Below are positions 1-10,945 of a stretch of 64,000 bases of DNA, piece by piece. The position numbers were made by a program, and so were the translations under genes. Within the stretch, counting starts at the first letter, position 1. Each line of letters opens with the position of its first letter. Origin of the DNA: Canna indica (Eukaryota > Streptophyta > Magnoliopsida > Zingiberales > Cannaceae); assembly GCA_034359265.1 (NCBI GenBank), contig CP136895.1, positions 1,614,501 to 1,678,500 of the forward strand, read 5' to 3'. The notes beneath the pieces were generated by a model. That model was not told the origin of the DNA and ran no database searches. It saw only the letters and a program-made list of their open reading frames with translations.

Positions 1-2136
1 GATTTCTAGCACCTCCTTTTATCATCAAGCAAGTTAGGGATCATTCATTTGATTTCTCCTCCCAATAATGCAGCGGTCCTGATATTATTAATGGCATTAT
101 TAATGAGTGGCTCAGAGACCACAGCAACTTTTATTAAGTGGAAGAAAACAAAGATAAATTCCACTTGCTGGGTTATTTAACTTTTTCTCTTCAACTAACA
201 GAGTCCCAAAGCAAACAAAAGATCAAATTTCACGTGGTGTGGGTCAGGAAACTGCAAACCAAATGGCAAAAAGGAATCCAAGTGAAATGATGAATGTTAA
301 TAATACTTTGACACAGAATAACAAGGTAAATAGGACAAGTGATATTGACTTATTATACACATTTTTCTTGACTTGTTTTATCTTCTCAAAAGATATATGT
401 TTTGCCATCAAAAGGAATAGTACTCTAAATAACAATTAGCAAATCAAGTTACTTTTACTTTCTTGATTGCAATTTTAAGCTGTGTTTCACTTATGAGAGT
501 ACATTGTTTAGATTTTTCTTACTGCCTCGGATTCATTGCCGTGATTAGTTTACTAAGACCAATTTATTCCTGTCTAGTTTTCTTTAGTGTGAAGCATTCA
601 ACTATTTTTGTCTCAACTCTTAACTTGAGTAATCTTCACTCTCCTCCATATAAGAACAAGGCAAGTGGGGATATTGATTTACTTTGTGCAGGCATATCAA
701 TAAATTTATGGCCCCAAGTGATAGCCAGCTAAGTAGTGTCTTGCAACATCTTGGATGTTTCCTAGAGATTAAGGGTTCAAACCCCATTATACATTATCTT
801 TGCTAAAAAAAATAGTGTCTTGCAACATCTTGGATGTTTCCTAGAGATTAAGGGTTCAAACCCCACTATACATTATCTTTGCTAAAAAAAATAGTGTCTT
901 GCAAGGAGTAAATCTCGATATAATGCTTATGATTTTTTCTTATGATTTTTATAATGTATTCTATCTGGATGTCATCACCTATTTGAACCCGGGCCCGATA
1001 AGCTTTTAGGTCCAATATTAGCTATTTTGTTGCGGTATCGGACAACAAGGGGAACTACAAGGGGAAATGACACCAAATAACTAGTTATTTTACTGTACTA
1101 ATAAAAAGCTTGGTATAGTGAATCCTGGACGCGATACAACGACGCAAAATGATCATCCTATGATTCAAGCAAACAAAATATGATAATACTATTTTTTTAA
1201 ATATTTATTAATAATATTATAATATTATAAAAAAAATATTGTATAGTATTTATTCTTTTTATGATTATTTAAACATGTAACAATACAAAGAGTATTTTGA
1301 TCAATGTGTTTTTATTCTACGTTGCGTTAATACAAAATAAACTTATGACATAATTAATTTCCTTGTCCAGTATTGTACGAAATAAATAGGAAATAAATTA
1401 TTGTCATCTACAAATATTGTCTTATACTGTTCTGTCCATACTGTTCACTACTGTACAAGTTGCGAAACAAATACACTGGTATTGGATGATGTATGGAACG
1501 CAAATACATCTTCCTTCTTTTTCTCATGTGTTAAATGTCGAATACAAGATGTGTATACCAACAAATTCCAATTATAATTTGTATATATTGAGAGTGTATT
1601 GTAAATTTATCTGTCCATGATTAATTGGTTTTAATTTGTTATCTTTTTCAAGAGCTAAGAAACCAGTAACCAAGCAGCTTTTGGAAAAATAATCGAAATT
1701 CTTTTTCTTTTTTTTGAGAAATTGTTCGAATAAAAATGTTTGCTAAAAACTTTGCACCTTTTGATAGAGGCAATTTAATATGAAAATTTAAGAGAATTGT
1801 ATCTTTTAGCAAATTTGCATTTAGTCGCTTTTACTCGAACGACAAATTCAGACAACTTGTTGCTCATTTTGTTAAATTTCATACACTTCCTCAGGAAACA
1901 AATTCAGCAACAAAAACATGTCGAACTTGATAATGTTAGGGAAGAGATTGGTAACTACATGCCTCAGCCTTTTCTATTGTAACTTAAAGCAGCACTTTAT
2001 AGTCTTTTTTTGAGACAAATCACACACCTTAACATGAGAAAAATTATATATATAGAATACACAGTAAAGAATTGAACAATCTAGAAATGAACACTATCAA
2101 TGAAAATAGTTCTCTGATAGTGTTAGTGACATTTTT
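1..2136. other. Intergenic region, AT-rich, no gene seen
   Basis: This is the left edge of the window up to the stop codon of the PPR gene, which lies on the minus strand, so the right part probably holds its 3' UTR and terminator. Short open frames occur on both strands, but none has a recognisable protein motif or a GC rise typical of the real exons here. The only structured item is a 79-bp tandem repeat at 734-905, listed separately. Confidence 0.6.
734..905 (+). repeat. 79-bp tandem repeat (about 2.2 copies) with a tRNA-like B box
   Basis: A 79-bp unit starts at 734, repeats at 813 and begins a third time at 892. The two full copies are almost identical. Each contains GGTTCAAACCCC, which fits the B box of an RNA polymerase III promoter. 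The sequence just upstream (about 717-733) has an A-box-like GTGATAGCCAGC. I infer a degraded tRNA-derived SINE whose 3' part was duplicated in tandem. It does not form a complete tRNA. Confidence 0.7.
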
Positions 2137-4740
2137 TTACCAATAGTCTCCACAAGAACAAGATCCATCATGAAAGTGGTGGAACCTCTTCGTATCCCTG
2201 AGAATGATCTGCCTACCAACCAATCTTGAAATAAATTTGCTTGCTTCATGGCAGTCATTGCACACTCTGAGGTTCTTGGCAACTCTAATGGTAGCTCCGG
2301 GTGGAGTGTTCAGTATGCCAAATGCTATGGCTAACTTCTCACTATGTCCGCAAAGAAGCATCTCCTTCTCATTCTCCTCCACATCATGGAGAACACAGGA
2401 TGTGTCAGGAACATATCCTTCCTTCTTCATTCTATCCCACAATGCTTCGAGGTATGAGTGAATTTGTGTGCTTTGCGGATGCGATGAATCCCCAGCGGTG
2501 AACCGATGAACGTCGTCTCCAACTTCAATCCAACTACAACCCGGTTCTTTTCTAACGCCCATCAGTTTCATGTTCTTCCGCACCTCCATGGCTTTGTCCC
2601 ATTGCCCACAGGCAGCATATATGTTGGAAAGAAGCACATAGTGACTTGCCTCATCAGGCTCCAGCTCAAGTAGATGTTTGGCTGCAACTTCTCCTAATTC
2701 GATATGCCGATGAATTCGACAAGCGCCTAATAAGCTACTCCAAGCTCCTGCTTTGTCTGACCCAGCATCCATTGTGCTGATGAGACTGTACGCTTCGTCG
2801 AGCTTCCCAGCTCGCCCAAGCAAATCAACTGCACAAGCATAGTGATCTGCGTTTGGCTCAACTCCGCAATCCTCTCTCATCCTATGAAACAGTTCCATGC
2901 CTCGGCCGACCATTCCAGAGTGGCTACAAGCTGCCAGGGCTGCAATGAAGGTAACAGCACTCGGCTTCACTTCACCTCTAGCTAACATTAGCTCGAAAAG
3001 TTCCATTGCATCCGCGCCCTGCCCATGCATCCCATATGCCATGATGAGCACATTCCAGGTGACGACATTTCGTTTAGGCATTCTGTCGAACACAGCCCTC
3101 GCAAGGCCTAAGCAACCACATTTTGCATACATGTCCACCAGTGCACTACCTACTGCAACATCCGAATCCAACGCATTCCGGATGGCGTAACCATGAATCT
3201 CCTTCCCCTTACCAAGGGCTGCAAGAGACCCACAAGCAGGAAGAACAGTAATGAGAGTGATGTTATTTGGTTTGTAATACAGGCATCCCTCACCACTCAA
3301 ATTCCCATTTCCCTGCATCTCATTCATTAGACTGAATGCCTCAGAGTAACATCCAGAGACAATGTAGCCAGTGATCATAGTGTTCCAAGATACGACATCT
3401 CTGTCGGCCATTCCAGCAAAGATCTTCTGCGAGATTTCAATCTTTCCGACCCTCGAGTACATATCCATCAGTGCATTCTGCACAAATTTATCGCCTTCCA
3501 TCCCCCTCTTCACCACATACCCATGTATGTCTTCTTTATTGCGGAAAGCATCAGAACGCACGCAGGCAGGAAGGACGCTTGCCATGGTAGTTTCGTTCGG
3601 AGTTAGTCCTGCAACCACCTCCATCTCGATGAAGAGTTTCAACGCTTCTTCGTCGAGCCCATTCTGCGCGTAGCCAGAAATCATAGCGTTCCAAAGACCA
3701 AGCCTTCGTTCAGAGATCATATCGAACACCTTGCGACCCTTCTCAACTAGTCCAAAGTTGCAGAGCATGTCAACCAAAGCACTGGCGACGAACGTGTTCA
3801 GGAAGAGACCGTCATTCCTCAAGGCATATGCATGGATCTCCTTGCCGGCGTCCAACATCTCCATGAACGAACAAGCGGGCAAAGCGCTCGATAATGTGAC
3901 GCCGTCGGGCTTAATTCCGGCGTGCACCATTTGTTTCAAGACGGCCATCGCCTCCGCGAAACGATCGTTTTGAGTGAGAGAGCTGATCATGGTGTTCCAA
4001 GTGACTGTGTCGCGGTTGTCGAAGCGCTGGAAGAGAGAAACTGCGTCGCCTACCCTCCCCAGCTTCGCGTACATGGCGACCAGCGCGTTGAAGGCGAATC
4101 TGTTCCCGCTCGAATAGGCCCCGTTCCGCAATCCGTACCCGTGAAGTTGCTTGCCGAGCCTTGTTCCGTCGGAGCGGTCGAGATTGGAACAGGCCAGGGA
4201 GACGCTGACGAGTGTGAACGAGCTCGGCTGCATGGACTCGTCCTGCATGGACCGGAAGGCCTCGAGCGCGAGCTCCCACATCTCGAACATGCAGAGCGCA
4301 GCGACCAAGGAGTTCCAGGAGACCTGGTCTCTGTCGGGGATTCGGTCGAACACCTGGAGGGCGCCGGCGAGGTCGCCGCAGCGGGCGTACATGTTGATAA
4401 GGGTGTTCGCGACGGTGACGGGGGCGGAGTGGTAGCCGTGCTTGACGGCGGCGGCGTGGAGCTGGCGGCCGACAGCGGCGTCAGGGATGCCGGCAGCGGC
4501 CTTGAGGGCAGCGGGGAAGGCGAAGTGGTTCGGGGGGACGCCGGCGGAGGTCATGTCGACGTAGGTGGTGAGGGCGGAGTGGAAGCTGTCGGCGCGGGCG
4601 TGGGAGCGGAGAGTTTCGATCCATGACGAAGCGGATGACGGGGGAGATGGAGGAAGAGGGCGTAGTGAGGAGGGGATTGAGTTTGCGGGAGGAAGAGGAG
4701 GGGAGTTGAGGGACGTCGGAAGCGCAATGGATGACGCCAT
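2137..4740 (-). CDS. OTP84: PLS-class DYW pentatricopeptide repeat protein, OTP84-like organelle RNA editing factor
   Basis: A single uninterrupted exon encodes 867 residues. A Pro/Ser-rich N-terminus (about residues 1-40) looks like an organelle transit peptide. It is followed by a long series of PLS-type PPR repeats with WNTMI, VDMYAKCG and HGYA motifs, then E and E+ motifs (GCSWIE) and a full DYW deaminase domain. The domain has the zinc and catalytic signature H799-S-E801 and C827-N-D-C830, and ends with the triplet DYW. Intronless structure and length fit the family; the Arabidopsis protein is near 890 aa. The repeat order and the stretch ending AFGILNTPPG match Arabidopsis At3g57430 (OTP84), which edits plastid sites in ndhB, ndhF and psbZ transcripts. 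Plastid targeting and the sites here are inferred from that orthology. The stop is about 560 bp downstream of the PIN1 stop, on the same strand. Confidence 0.95.
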   Translation of the reverse strand: MASSIALPTSLNSPPLPPANSIPSSLRPLPPSPPSSASSWIETLRSHARADSFHSALTTYVDMTSAGVPPNHFAFPAALKAAAGIPDAAVGRQLHAAAVKHGYHSAPVTVANTLINMYARCGDLAGALQVFDRIPDRDQVSWNSLVAALCMFEMWELALEAFRSMQDESMQPSSFTLVSVSLACSNLDRSDGTRLGKQLHGYGLRNGAYSSGNRFAFNALVAMYAKLGRVGDAVSLFQRFDNRDTVTWNTMISSLTQNDRFAEAMAVLKQMVHAGIKPDGVTLSSALPACSFMEMLDAGKEIHAYALRNDGLFLNTFVASALVDMLCNFGLVEKGRKVFDMISERRLGLWNAMISGYAQNGLDEEALKLFIEMEVVAGLTPNETTMASVLPACVRSDAFRNKEDIHGYVVKRGMEGDKFVQNALMDMYSRVGKIEISQKIFAGMADRDVVSWNTMITGYIVSGCYSEAFSLMNEMQGNGNLSGEGCLYYKPNNITLITVLPACGSLAALGKGKEIHGYAIRNALDSDVAVGSALVDMYAKCGCLGLARAVFDRMPKRNVVTWNVLIMAYGMHGQGADAMELFELMLARGEVKPSAVTFIAALAACSHSGMVGRGMELFHRMREDCGVEPNADHYACAVDLLGRAGKLDEAYSLISTMDAGSDKAGAWSSLLGACRIHRHIELGEVAAKHLLELEPDEASHYVLLSNIYAACGQWDKAMEVRKNMKLMGVRKEPGCSWIEVGDDVHRFTAGDSSHPQSTQIHSYLEALWDRMKKEGYVPDTSCVLHDVEENEKEMLLCGHSEKLAIAFGILNTPPGATIRVAKNLRVCNDCHEASKFISRLVGRQIILRDTKRFHHFHDGSCSCGDYW

Positions 4741-5300
4741 GGCGATGGCGGTGGCTTGCTGGCGTTGAAGCCAAGCTTACAAAATGTTCGACCTCGATTT
4801 GTGAGCAAAGGCTGCGAAATTTTCGTCGCCTTATCTTCTCCAGCGTTGATATTTTTTGTTAATTGACCGCGATGGTCAAGACATCTTCTATGTGACATTG
4901 TCATACCATTAAAGCTTCTTGAGAATTCCTTTAGACCAAATAATTATTCAGAAGAGATGAAGCATTCAATGAACAGCAAATTACTCGGATTATTAACCTA
5001 AAATGAGAGCCAAAACAGTTGTTGATCCTGTGAACAAATAGGACAGAAATAAGGGAACGCCTATCCAGTTCTCTGCCAACCAATATTAGGTAAATGACGA
5101 TCGACCGTGGATGACCCTAATAACAATAAAAAGTACGATTAAATTCTCTGGTACAAACCAAATGAAGCACTCACTAATCCTTTTGTCATTAATGTAGAAA
5201 GCAGAAGTATCATTGCAGCATCATGTTCATGCCATTTAAATTCTGTCTTCGTTATGAGGAATCAAATTCGAAGTGGAGGCTTTCCTTCTTAATAGAGCTG
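4741..5300. other. Spacer between the PPR gene and PIN1
   Basis: This 560-bp stretch must hold the promoter and 5' UTR of the PPR gene and the 3' UTR of PIN1, both on the minus strand. I see no further gene and no clear TATA box for the PPR gene. Confidence 0.5.
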
Positions 5301-8258
5301 TTAACCAGTTCTCAGAATAATATGGACACCACTGTCTGTATCCACAGTGTCGCTAATTTCTCCCACTTCGAGTGCAAAAGTAGCTTCTTCAAAGGGCTTC
5401 TGCATCTGTCCTCGTCCAAAAGGACCTGCAGCATTTTGAAAATAATTTGATCAATAGGCAAGTTTAAGTTGTTGCATGAGCAGAGCAGATCATCTTATGA
5501 TGCAATCCTGCAAGAAGCCAAGAAGTGGTGTCCTTGAATCCTAACAAGATCAATAAGAAATGCTTTCAAGAGCAAACTCTTTTGTTTACAGGAGGCAATT
5601 AATGTGAAACGCGCTCATAAAACTTCCAAATATCATCATAAAACAGCGAAACATCAGAAATATGTTCCCACTCCAAATATCATTTCGTCCTCAGTAGTAA
5701 GCATCCATCTAGTGCTGACTGCTGAGGCTCCACTTAATTGGAATTGGCATTTGAACATTAAGATCACTGACCTCTTTAATATATCACAACATTTGTAGTT
5801 GCACAACAATTGAGAGAAACATGCATTACAAGTAGGTGAACATCCTAGCATTTTCTGTTGACATTTTTTAGTAGCATTTTTGATAGGCTTATGATATTCA
5901 ATTTACACAAACAGTAAGAGGTCCCAGAAGCACAAAGAGAAAAAAAAGCATGTGCATTGTAAGCAAAAGGAACGTATTCCACTATTTTTTAAAGAAGTGA
6001 AAATACTTATGGAACTTTGTCTACAAATCAGATTTAGATGATAGAGGTGTTTTCTAGAAGAAGCTATATTTCAAAAGTGACAATATTAAACAATAAAAAA
6101 GATGTGGATTTAATAGAAGAAGCTAAGGCAATTATTCATCAAATTAGAACAGCAAAGAAGACAAGTGTTTGCATCAAAAACTAGACTAGGAAAGAATCTT
6201 TAAGCTCATACTGCAGATGTGCAATAAAGACCAGATCATACAAATTTGACTTTCTATCTCTGAAATTCCTATAAATGTAACAAGTTGAAACTCTATAAAG
6301 GAACAACACTATCTCAAAAATATAAATCCAAAATCAAGCAGAAAAGCACATCTACATGTGTCAAATAATTTAGGGATGATGAGCTTACATGCTACAACCA
6401 ACACGGTCTAGATTGTAATTAACATCAAAATTGAGCATATGGTACTTGCTGGGTCAGGTTCAATATCAAATTAAGTCCTTCAAATTTTGGAGAAAAAAAA
6501 AAATTACTAAGTGCTTCATAACTCTCTTCATAAAAGGTAATCATTTCCATTTGCTAAATTAGCATTAAACAATAATCTGCTATCTCCTATAAGTCCATCA
6601 TGACCAGGTTCCCTACATTTAAACATTTCATTATGATCTTCTGTGTTAACCTATTACCTACTACAGGAAGATTATAAAGACAATCAAATCACGATATAGT
6701 ATTATTCTTTTACAAACTTAGGATAGCATCAAAGATATAACATTATTTCTACTTTCTTAGAGGCATTTTATATTGGACTAGCTAAAGCAAAGTACAAAAT
6801 CATCATATTTCAAAATTCAAATACAGCAGCTGAATTTAAGCATATAATGTTATTTTGGATGTTGGATGGTCTAGAAGAAATGAGGAGTAATATAATGATA
6901 GAAGAGATGTTTCCGCTGTTGTACAAAATCATCATATTTCAAAATTCAAATACAGCAGCTGAATTTAAGCATATAATGTTATTTTGGATGTTGGATGGTC
7001 TAGAAGAAATGAGGAGTAATATAATGATAGAAGAGATGTTTCCGCTGTTGTGTAGTACTTCATCACTAAAAGCTACAATCCCATGTATAGCATAATTTGG
7101 AAATTCTTAAAATCTCAAATAGAATTGTGAAATAAAAATCTCAATTTATTAAGATTTCATAGAATGATGCTTCAATGTTAAATGATTTTTTTAAAAAAGA
7201 GAGAGAGAGAGAGAGAGAAGAGCAACATAATGCTAGAAGAAGCATTCTTAGTTTCACATGCTTCTTTTTTTTGAAGGAAGCATTCTTAGTTTCACTTGGT
7301 AATTTGTTTACCGAAAGCCAGAACCTTGTGAATTTAGTTTCACTTTTTTTTGAAGGAAACATTCTTAGTTTCACTTTGTAAAACTGGGATTATGTTTCAC
7401 TATCTCTGTATACAAAGACTTGGGATCTATCTCCTATCATCAGAGACTACTATCAAGATCATCCAATCATTTCAGTTCTTTGATTTTAACTGTTTTTTGA
7501 AGGAAGCATTCTTAGTTTCACTTAGTAATTTATTTACCGAAAGCCACAATCTGTGTATATAAAGACTTGGGATCCATCTCCCATCATCAGAAACTATTAT
7601 CAAAATAATCATTTCAGTTCTTCGATTTTAACTGTTCAAAGATTCTATCCTAAGTTCATCAAAGTAATATCATCCCTTACATTAATCTTTATCATTTACA
7701 AGCAGCGCAAGGAGCAAAGGTTGGGAATCTACGTATGATAATTCATCAAGATCGGAACTACACTAAACTAGACAACAGAAGATTGAAGGTATGAAAAAAC
7801 AGAAGATCGACAGAACAGGTCAGAGAACAATAGCGAACATAAGTCATCGAATAAGATATTCTAACGGATCGAATCGAATCTCTCATGATCAATGCAAAAC
7901 AATTAACGACACAGCAGCAATCAAGGCGGAAGATGACAACAAACAAACAAACAATAAGATAAAATAGATCGGAGAAAAATGATAATGAAGGATTTTTTTA
8001 GCGAACAATATCGAATAAGAACTGACCAAGATCGCCGCCACGCTTGGCGGAGTTGCAGTCGGAGAAGCGGGCCGCGAGGTCCTCGAACCGGGCCTTGCCG
8101 GTGACGATTTCCTCGCGGAGGGCGAGGATCTGGCGGACGGCGTCCTCGCGGGTGGTGGCGGAGATGACGCGTCCTTCGGGATCCTTCCACGAAGCCCTGC
8201 GCCGCGAGCCTTTGTGCTTGATCAATATGTGCGACGCCCTGACCTGCTCGGCCGCCAT
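5301..8258 (-). CDS. PIN1: Parvulin-type peptidyl-prolyl cis/trans isomerase, PIN1 type without WW domain
   Basis: There are two coding exons: 8258..8027 (232 nt) and 5425..5301 (125 nt), giving 118 residues. The first exon starts at the only ATG that opens the parvulin domain ([15 protein letters not shown]). The basic loop [13 protein letters not shown] is the phosphate-binding site that selects phospho-Ser/Thr-Pro. The intron splits the Gly codon in GGDLG and uses donor GTCAGT at 8026. The second exon continues [18 protein letters not shown] and ends in [10 protein letters not shown]. Plant PIN1 proteins of this length (Arabidopsis Pin1At, 119 aa) lack the WW domain of animal Pin1 and act in the nucleus and cytosol on phosphorylated regulators, including flowering-time proteins. 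The intron is about 2.6 kb and contains tandem duplications. Exon 1 is GC-rich and exon 2 is not. Confidence 0.96.
6792..7050. repeat. 129-bp tandem duplication in the PIN1 intron
   Basis: The unit 6792-6920 is repeated at once at 6921-7049. I found no mismatch between the copies when reading them side by side, so the duplication looks recent. It lies wholly in the PIN1 intron, well away from both splice sites. Confidence 0.9.
7199..7634. repeat. (GA)n tract and imperfect duplicated block in the PIN1 intron
   Basis: A (GA)n microsatellite at 7199-7219 precedes a block in which two segments recur. TTGAAGGAAGCATTCTTAGT begins near 7271 and again near 7497, with a partial copy near 7343. A segment with AAAGACTTGGGATC is found near 7415 and again near 7560. 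The second block lacks about 80 bp found in the first. I infer a local tandem duplication followed by deletion. Confidence 0.7.
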
Positions 8259-8352
8259 CTTCCTCTCTCGCTCCCTCCCTGTGTTTTGCTTCGCTGCCCC
8301 TTTTTTTTGCTGTTGCTGGTTGGTTTCGCCCGTCACTGACCACGGGCTCGTA

Positions 8353-8361
8353 ATTTTATAG
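8353..8361 (-). promoter_or_regulatory. Probable TATA box of PIN1
   Basis: Read on the minus strand, 8361-8353 is CTATAAAAT, a good plant TATA box. It sits about 95 bp upstream of the PIN1 ATG at 8258. That spacing would leave a 5' UTR of roughly 60-70 nt. This is a motif call only. Confidence 0.55.
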
Positions 8362-9205
8362 ATGGAAATCGATTTTGTGGAGAGGATATTTCCGCAAAAA
8401 TCAAAAATAAAAGGTGGCTCTTAATTATAAGTACATGTCCTTCTGTTTATTTTTTAACTTTTTATATTCATAAATAAAATTTTTACTCGGTGATTTTGCC
8501 ACGGCACACCTTGCTTTTTTTTCAAAATTGGGTTGTTGTTTTTTTAATTTACCCTCAAAATTAATATAGTCCCACTTTGATCCCCATATTTCAATACACT
8601 GTTTCAATTTATAAAAGCAAACATTTGAGTTGTGTTTGATACTTGCTCAATAATATTATAATGGTAATTCATAATATCATAAAATAAATTATCACCTCTA
8701 ATTTACTAATAATATAATAATTATTTAACATTAACATATTTGGTCAACATATATCACAATTTAATTTTATATTTTTTTTACTTCACAAAAAATTTACCAA
8801 AAAACTTTTCTCAATTTTTTTTTTACCTTTTTCTTCCTCCTCTATAAACCCATACCACCATCCTTACCATCATTCATCGAAGAAGATGAGTGTGGTAATG
8901 GTGGCTAGAATGGTGTGGTGGTGGTTGAGTTCGACGATTGTGACGGTTGAGATGTTAGTGACAATAAATACGATGGTGCATTGCATAAGAAAAGAATGTA
9001 TAGAATAGAATGATAATATTGGGATTTAGGATAATTATTGAGTGATAATTCACGTACCCTCTCTACCATGGGATTAGAATAATTTGATTTTTTGGTAAAA
9101 TGTCTGAACCAAATATGATACCATATGTTAGTCTTAAGAATTTAAAAATCATATTATCAATAATACAAATAGATCGATGCATATAAAACGCTTGGAATTT
9201 TATGA

Positions 9206-9365
9206 CTTGTTTGCTTGGTATGATAATGAGGACGAGATAAAAATATAAATTTTAATATATTGTACAATATAATAGTATAAAATTAATATAATATTTGATA
9301 AAATAATATTAAAAAATATCATTTAATACTATCCTATCTCATCTCGTCTAGCGAATCAAACAAAT
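9206..9365. mobile_element. Short MITE-like inverted-repeat element
   Basis: The left end reads TTGTTTGCTTGGTATGATAA. The right end, read in reverse complement, begins with a matching TTGTTTGATTCGCTAGACGA. The 160-bp interior is almost pure A/T and has no coding capacity. I infer a MITE from its size and terminal inverted repeats. A target-site duplication is not clear. Confidence 0.5.
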
Positions 9366-9916
9366 CATTATAGTTACGTAGAACTCACACTTATCTGACA
9401 AGTTAGATAATTACGGTATTAGAAGTGTTCTCTAACAAATTAGTGGCAAATATGATGAGATTAACGTGGCAATTGATGTGACTTAAATTCTAGGATAATG
9501 AGGTTTTAATTTGACGAAGCTATCAAATGAAGTGTGAATTGTGATGTATATAGGCCTCCCATTTCAACCTAGCCTCATAGCTCGGTACCATAAAATCGTG
9601 ATTGGATCAACTCTTATCGTGTCGGGCACTAACAGGTCGGCTCGTTAAGGCACACACGATTAGCGAGCCATTGGACCAGGCGATGTAGGCTCGGCATGGC
9701 CCAATAGCTCTGATATTTTTTTTTAAAATATATTAAATATACCTATTAGTCTGTTACCCATTTATGATCCGATCTTTTTTCTTCTTCTTTTTTATTGTCA
9801 TGCTAACGGGTCGTGTCAAACGACCCTTTTTTTTGCATGTTTGTGCCGAGCGTCGAGCCAAGCTAGCCATAATTTTTGTTTGTGGCAGTCCGATAGCCCG
9901 ACCTTACCCTGTTAGC

Positions 9917-10379
9917 TAGGGGTGGAAACAGGCTAGCAGGTCTTCACCTTAACAGACTAGACATGTATAGTAAAAAATTAGCTTGAGCCTGACCTATGGT
10001 CTGCTATAGGCTATTTTTTCGGCCTGAGCCTAGCCTGTCCATAAGCTTGGCTTGGCTTGTGGTCTGTTATAGACTGTTTTTTCGGCCTGAGTCTGACCTA
10101 TTCATAGACCTGTTTATAAAGTCTGCTAAAACTTGAAACATATTTATAAAACCTACTTATAAATTCCAATATAAAAATGATAACAACAAAAGTTATTATT
10201 TTATTAATTTATTAAATAAATTAAAGTTATTAATAGGTTTTATCATGCTCAATAGGTCTTATAATCGTCTGGTCCGATAAGAAAAACATGCCTAAAAATA
10301 AATCCGGATCTAATTTTTTTAAATAGGTAAGGCTAGACCATATACCCCTGACAAATCGTTTGGCCTATTTCCACCCCTA
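9917..10379. mobile_element. hAT-type MITE with 8-bp target-site duplication
   Basis: The terminal inverted repeats are TAGGGGTGGAAACAGGC on the left and its near-complement GGCCTATTTCCACCCCTA on the right. They are flanked by CTGTTAGC (9909-9916) and CCGTTAGC (10380-10387), an 8-bp duplication with one mismatch, as hAT transposases make. The element is 463 bp and has no open frame of note, so it must be non-autonomous. It interrupts an older repeat on both sides. Confidence 0.85.
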
Positions 10380-10945
10380 CCGTTAGCACGGCGTCATCAA
10401 TTTGCCAATTTTATATGTGTAGGAATTTGGTATGAATCCCAAGCATAGAAACTGACTTATGATATAATTCATACCAAAACTATTAAATATTTGGTGGTTT
10501 AATGTGAAAATTGTATCTGTTTTAAATATAATTAAAATCATTTTGAAAATAAAAATCAAAATATTTCTCAAATATTAGGTCAATAAATAAATGGTTATTA
10601 TGTATTAAAATTATGTGTACTTTTTGTAGTTTATATAAGTTGTCAAATAGATTAAAACATGATTTATTTAATAATTAGAAATTTGGGTACAATTTCATAA
10701 AACTCATTATATAAAAAATAATTTACGTATTTAAAATTTACACAAGATCTGTCGAGGGCCAAAATTTAAAATTTGTAAGAAAATATGATTTGACAAAATT
10801 CTAAAAGAATGAGAGTCAGAGACAATCTCGACCGCTTGATTTAGATCCAACGGAGGAAGCATAACAAACCACTTCTCTATTTCAACTCATATCCTTCTCC
10901 TCTCTAAAAATCCCATTTGCTATCTCTTTCTCCGTCTTTCCAAAT

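Larger units (their letters stand above)
8362..10945. other. Divergent intergenic region with nested MITEs
   Basis: This spacer separates the minus-strand PIN1 gene from the plus-strand Lys/Asp-rich gene. It is AT-rich and holds at least two small inverted-repeat elements (9206-9365 and 9917-10379), plus an older GC-richer repeat (about 9560-9908, resuming after 10387) into which the second is inserted. No gene is visible. The last 150 bp before 10946 are pyrimidine-rich and probably include the 5' UTR of the downstream gene. Confidence 0.6.
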
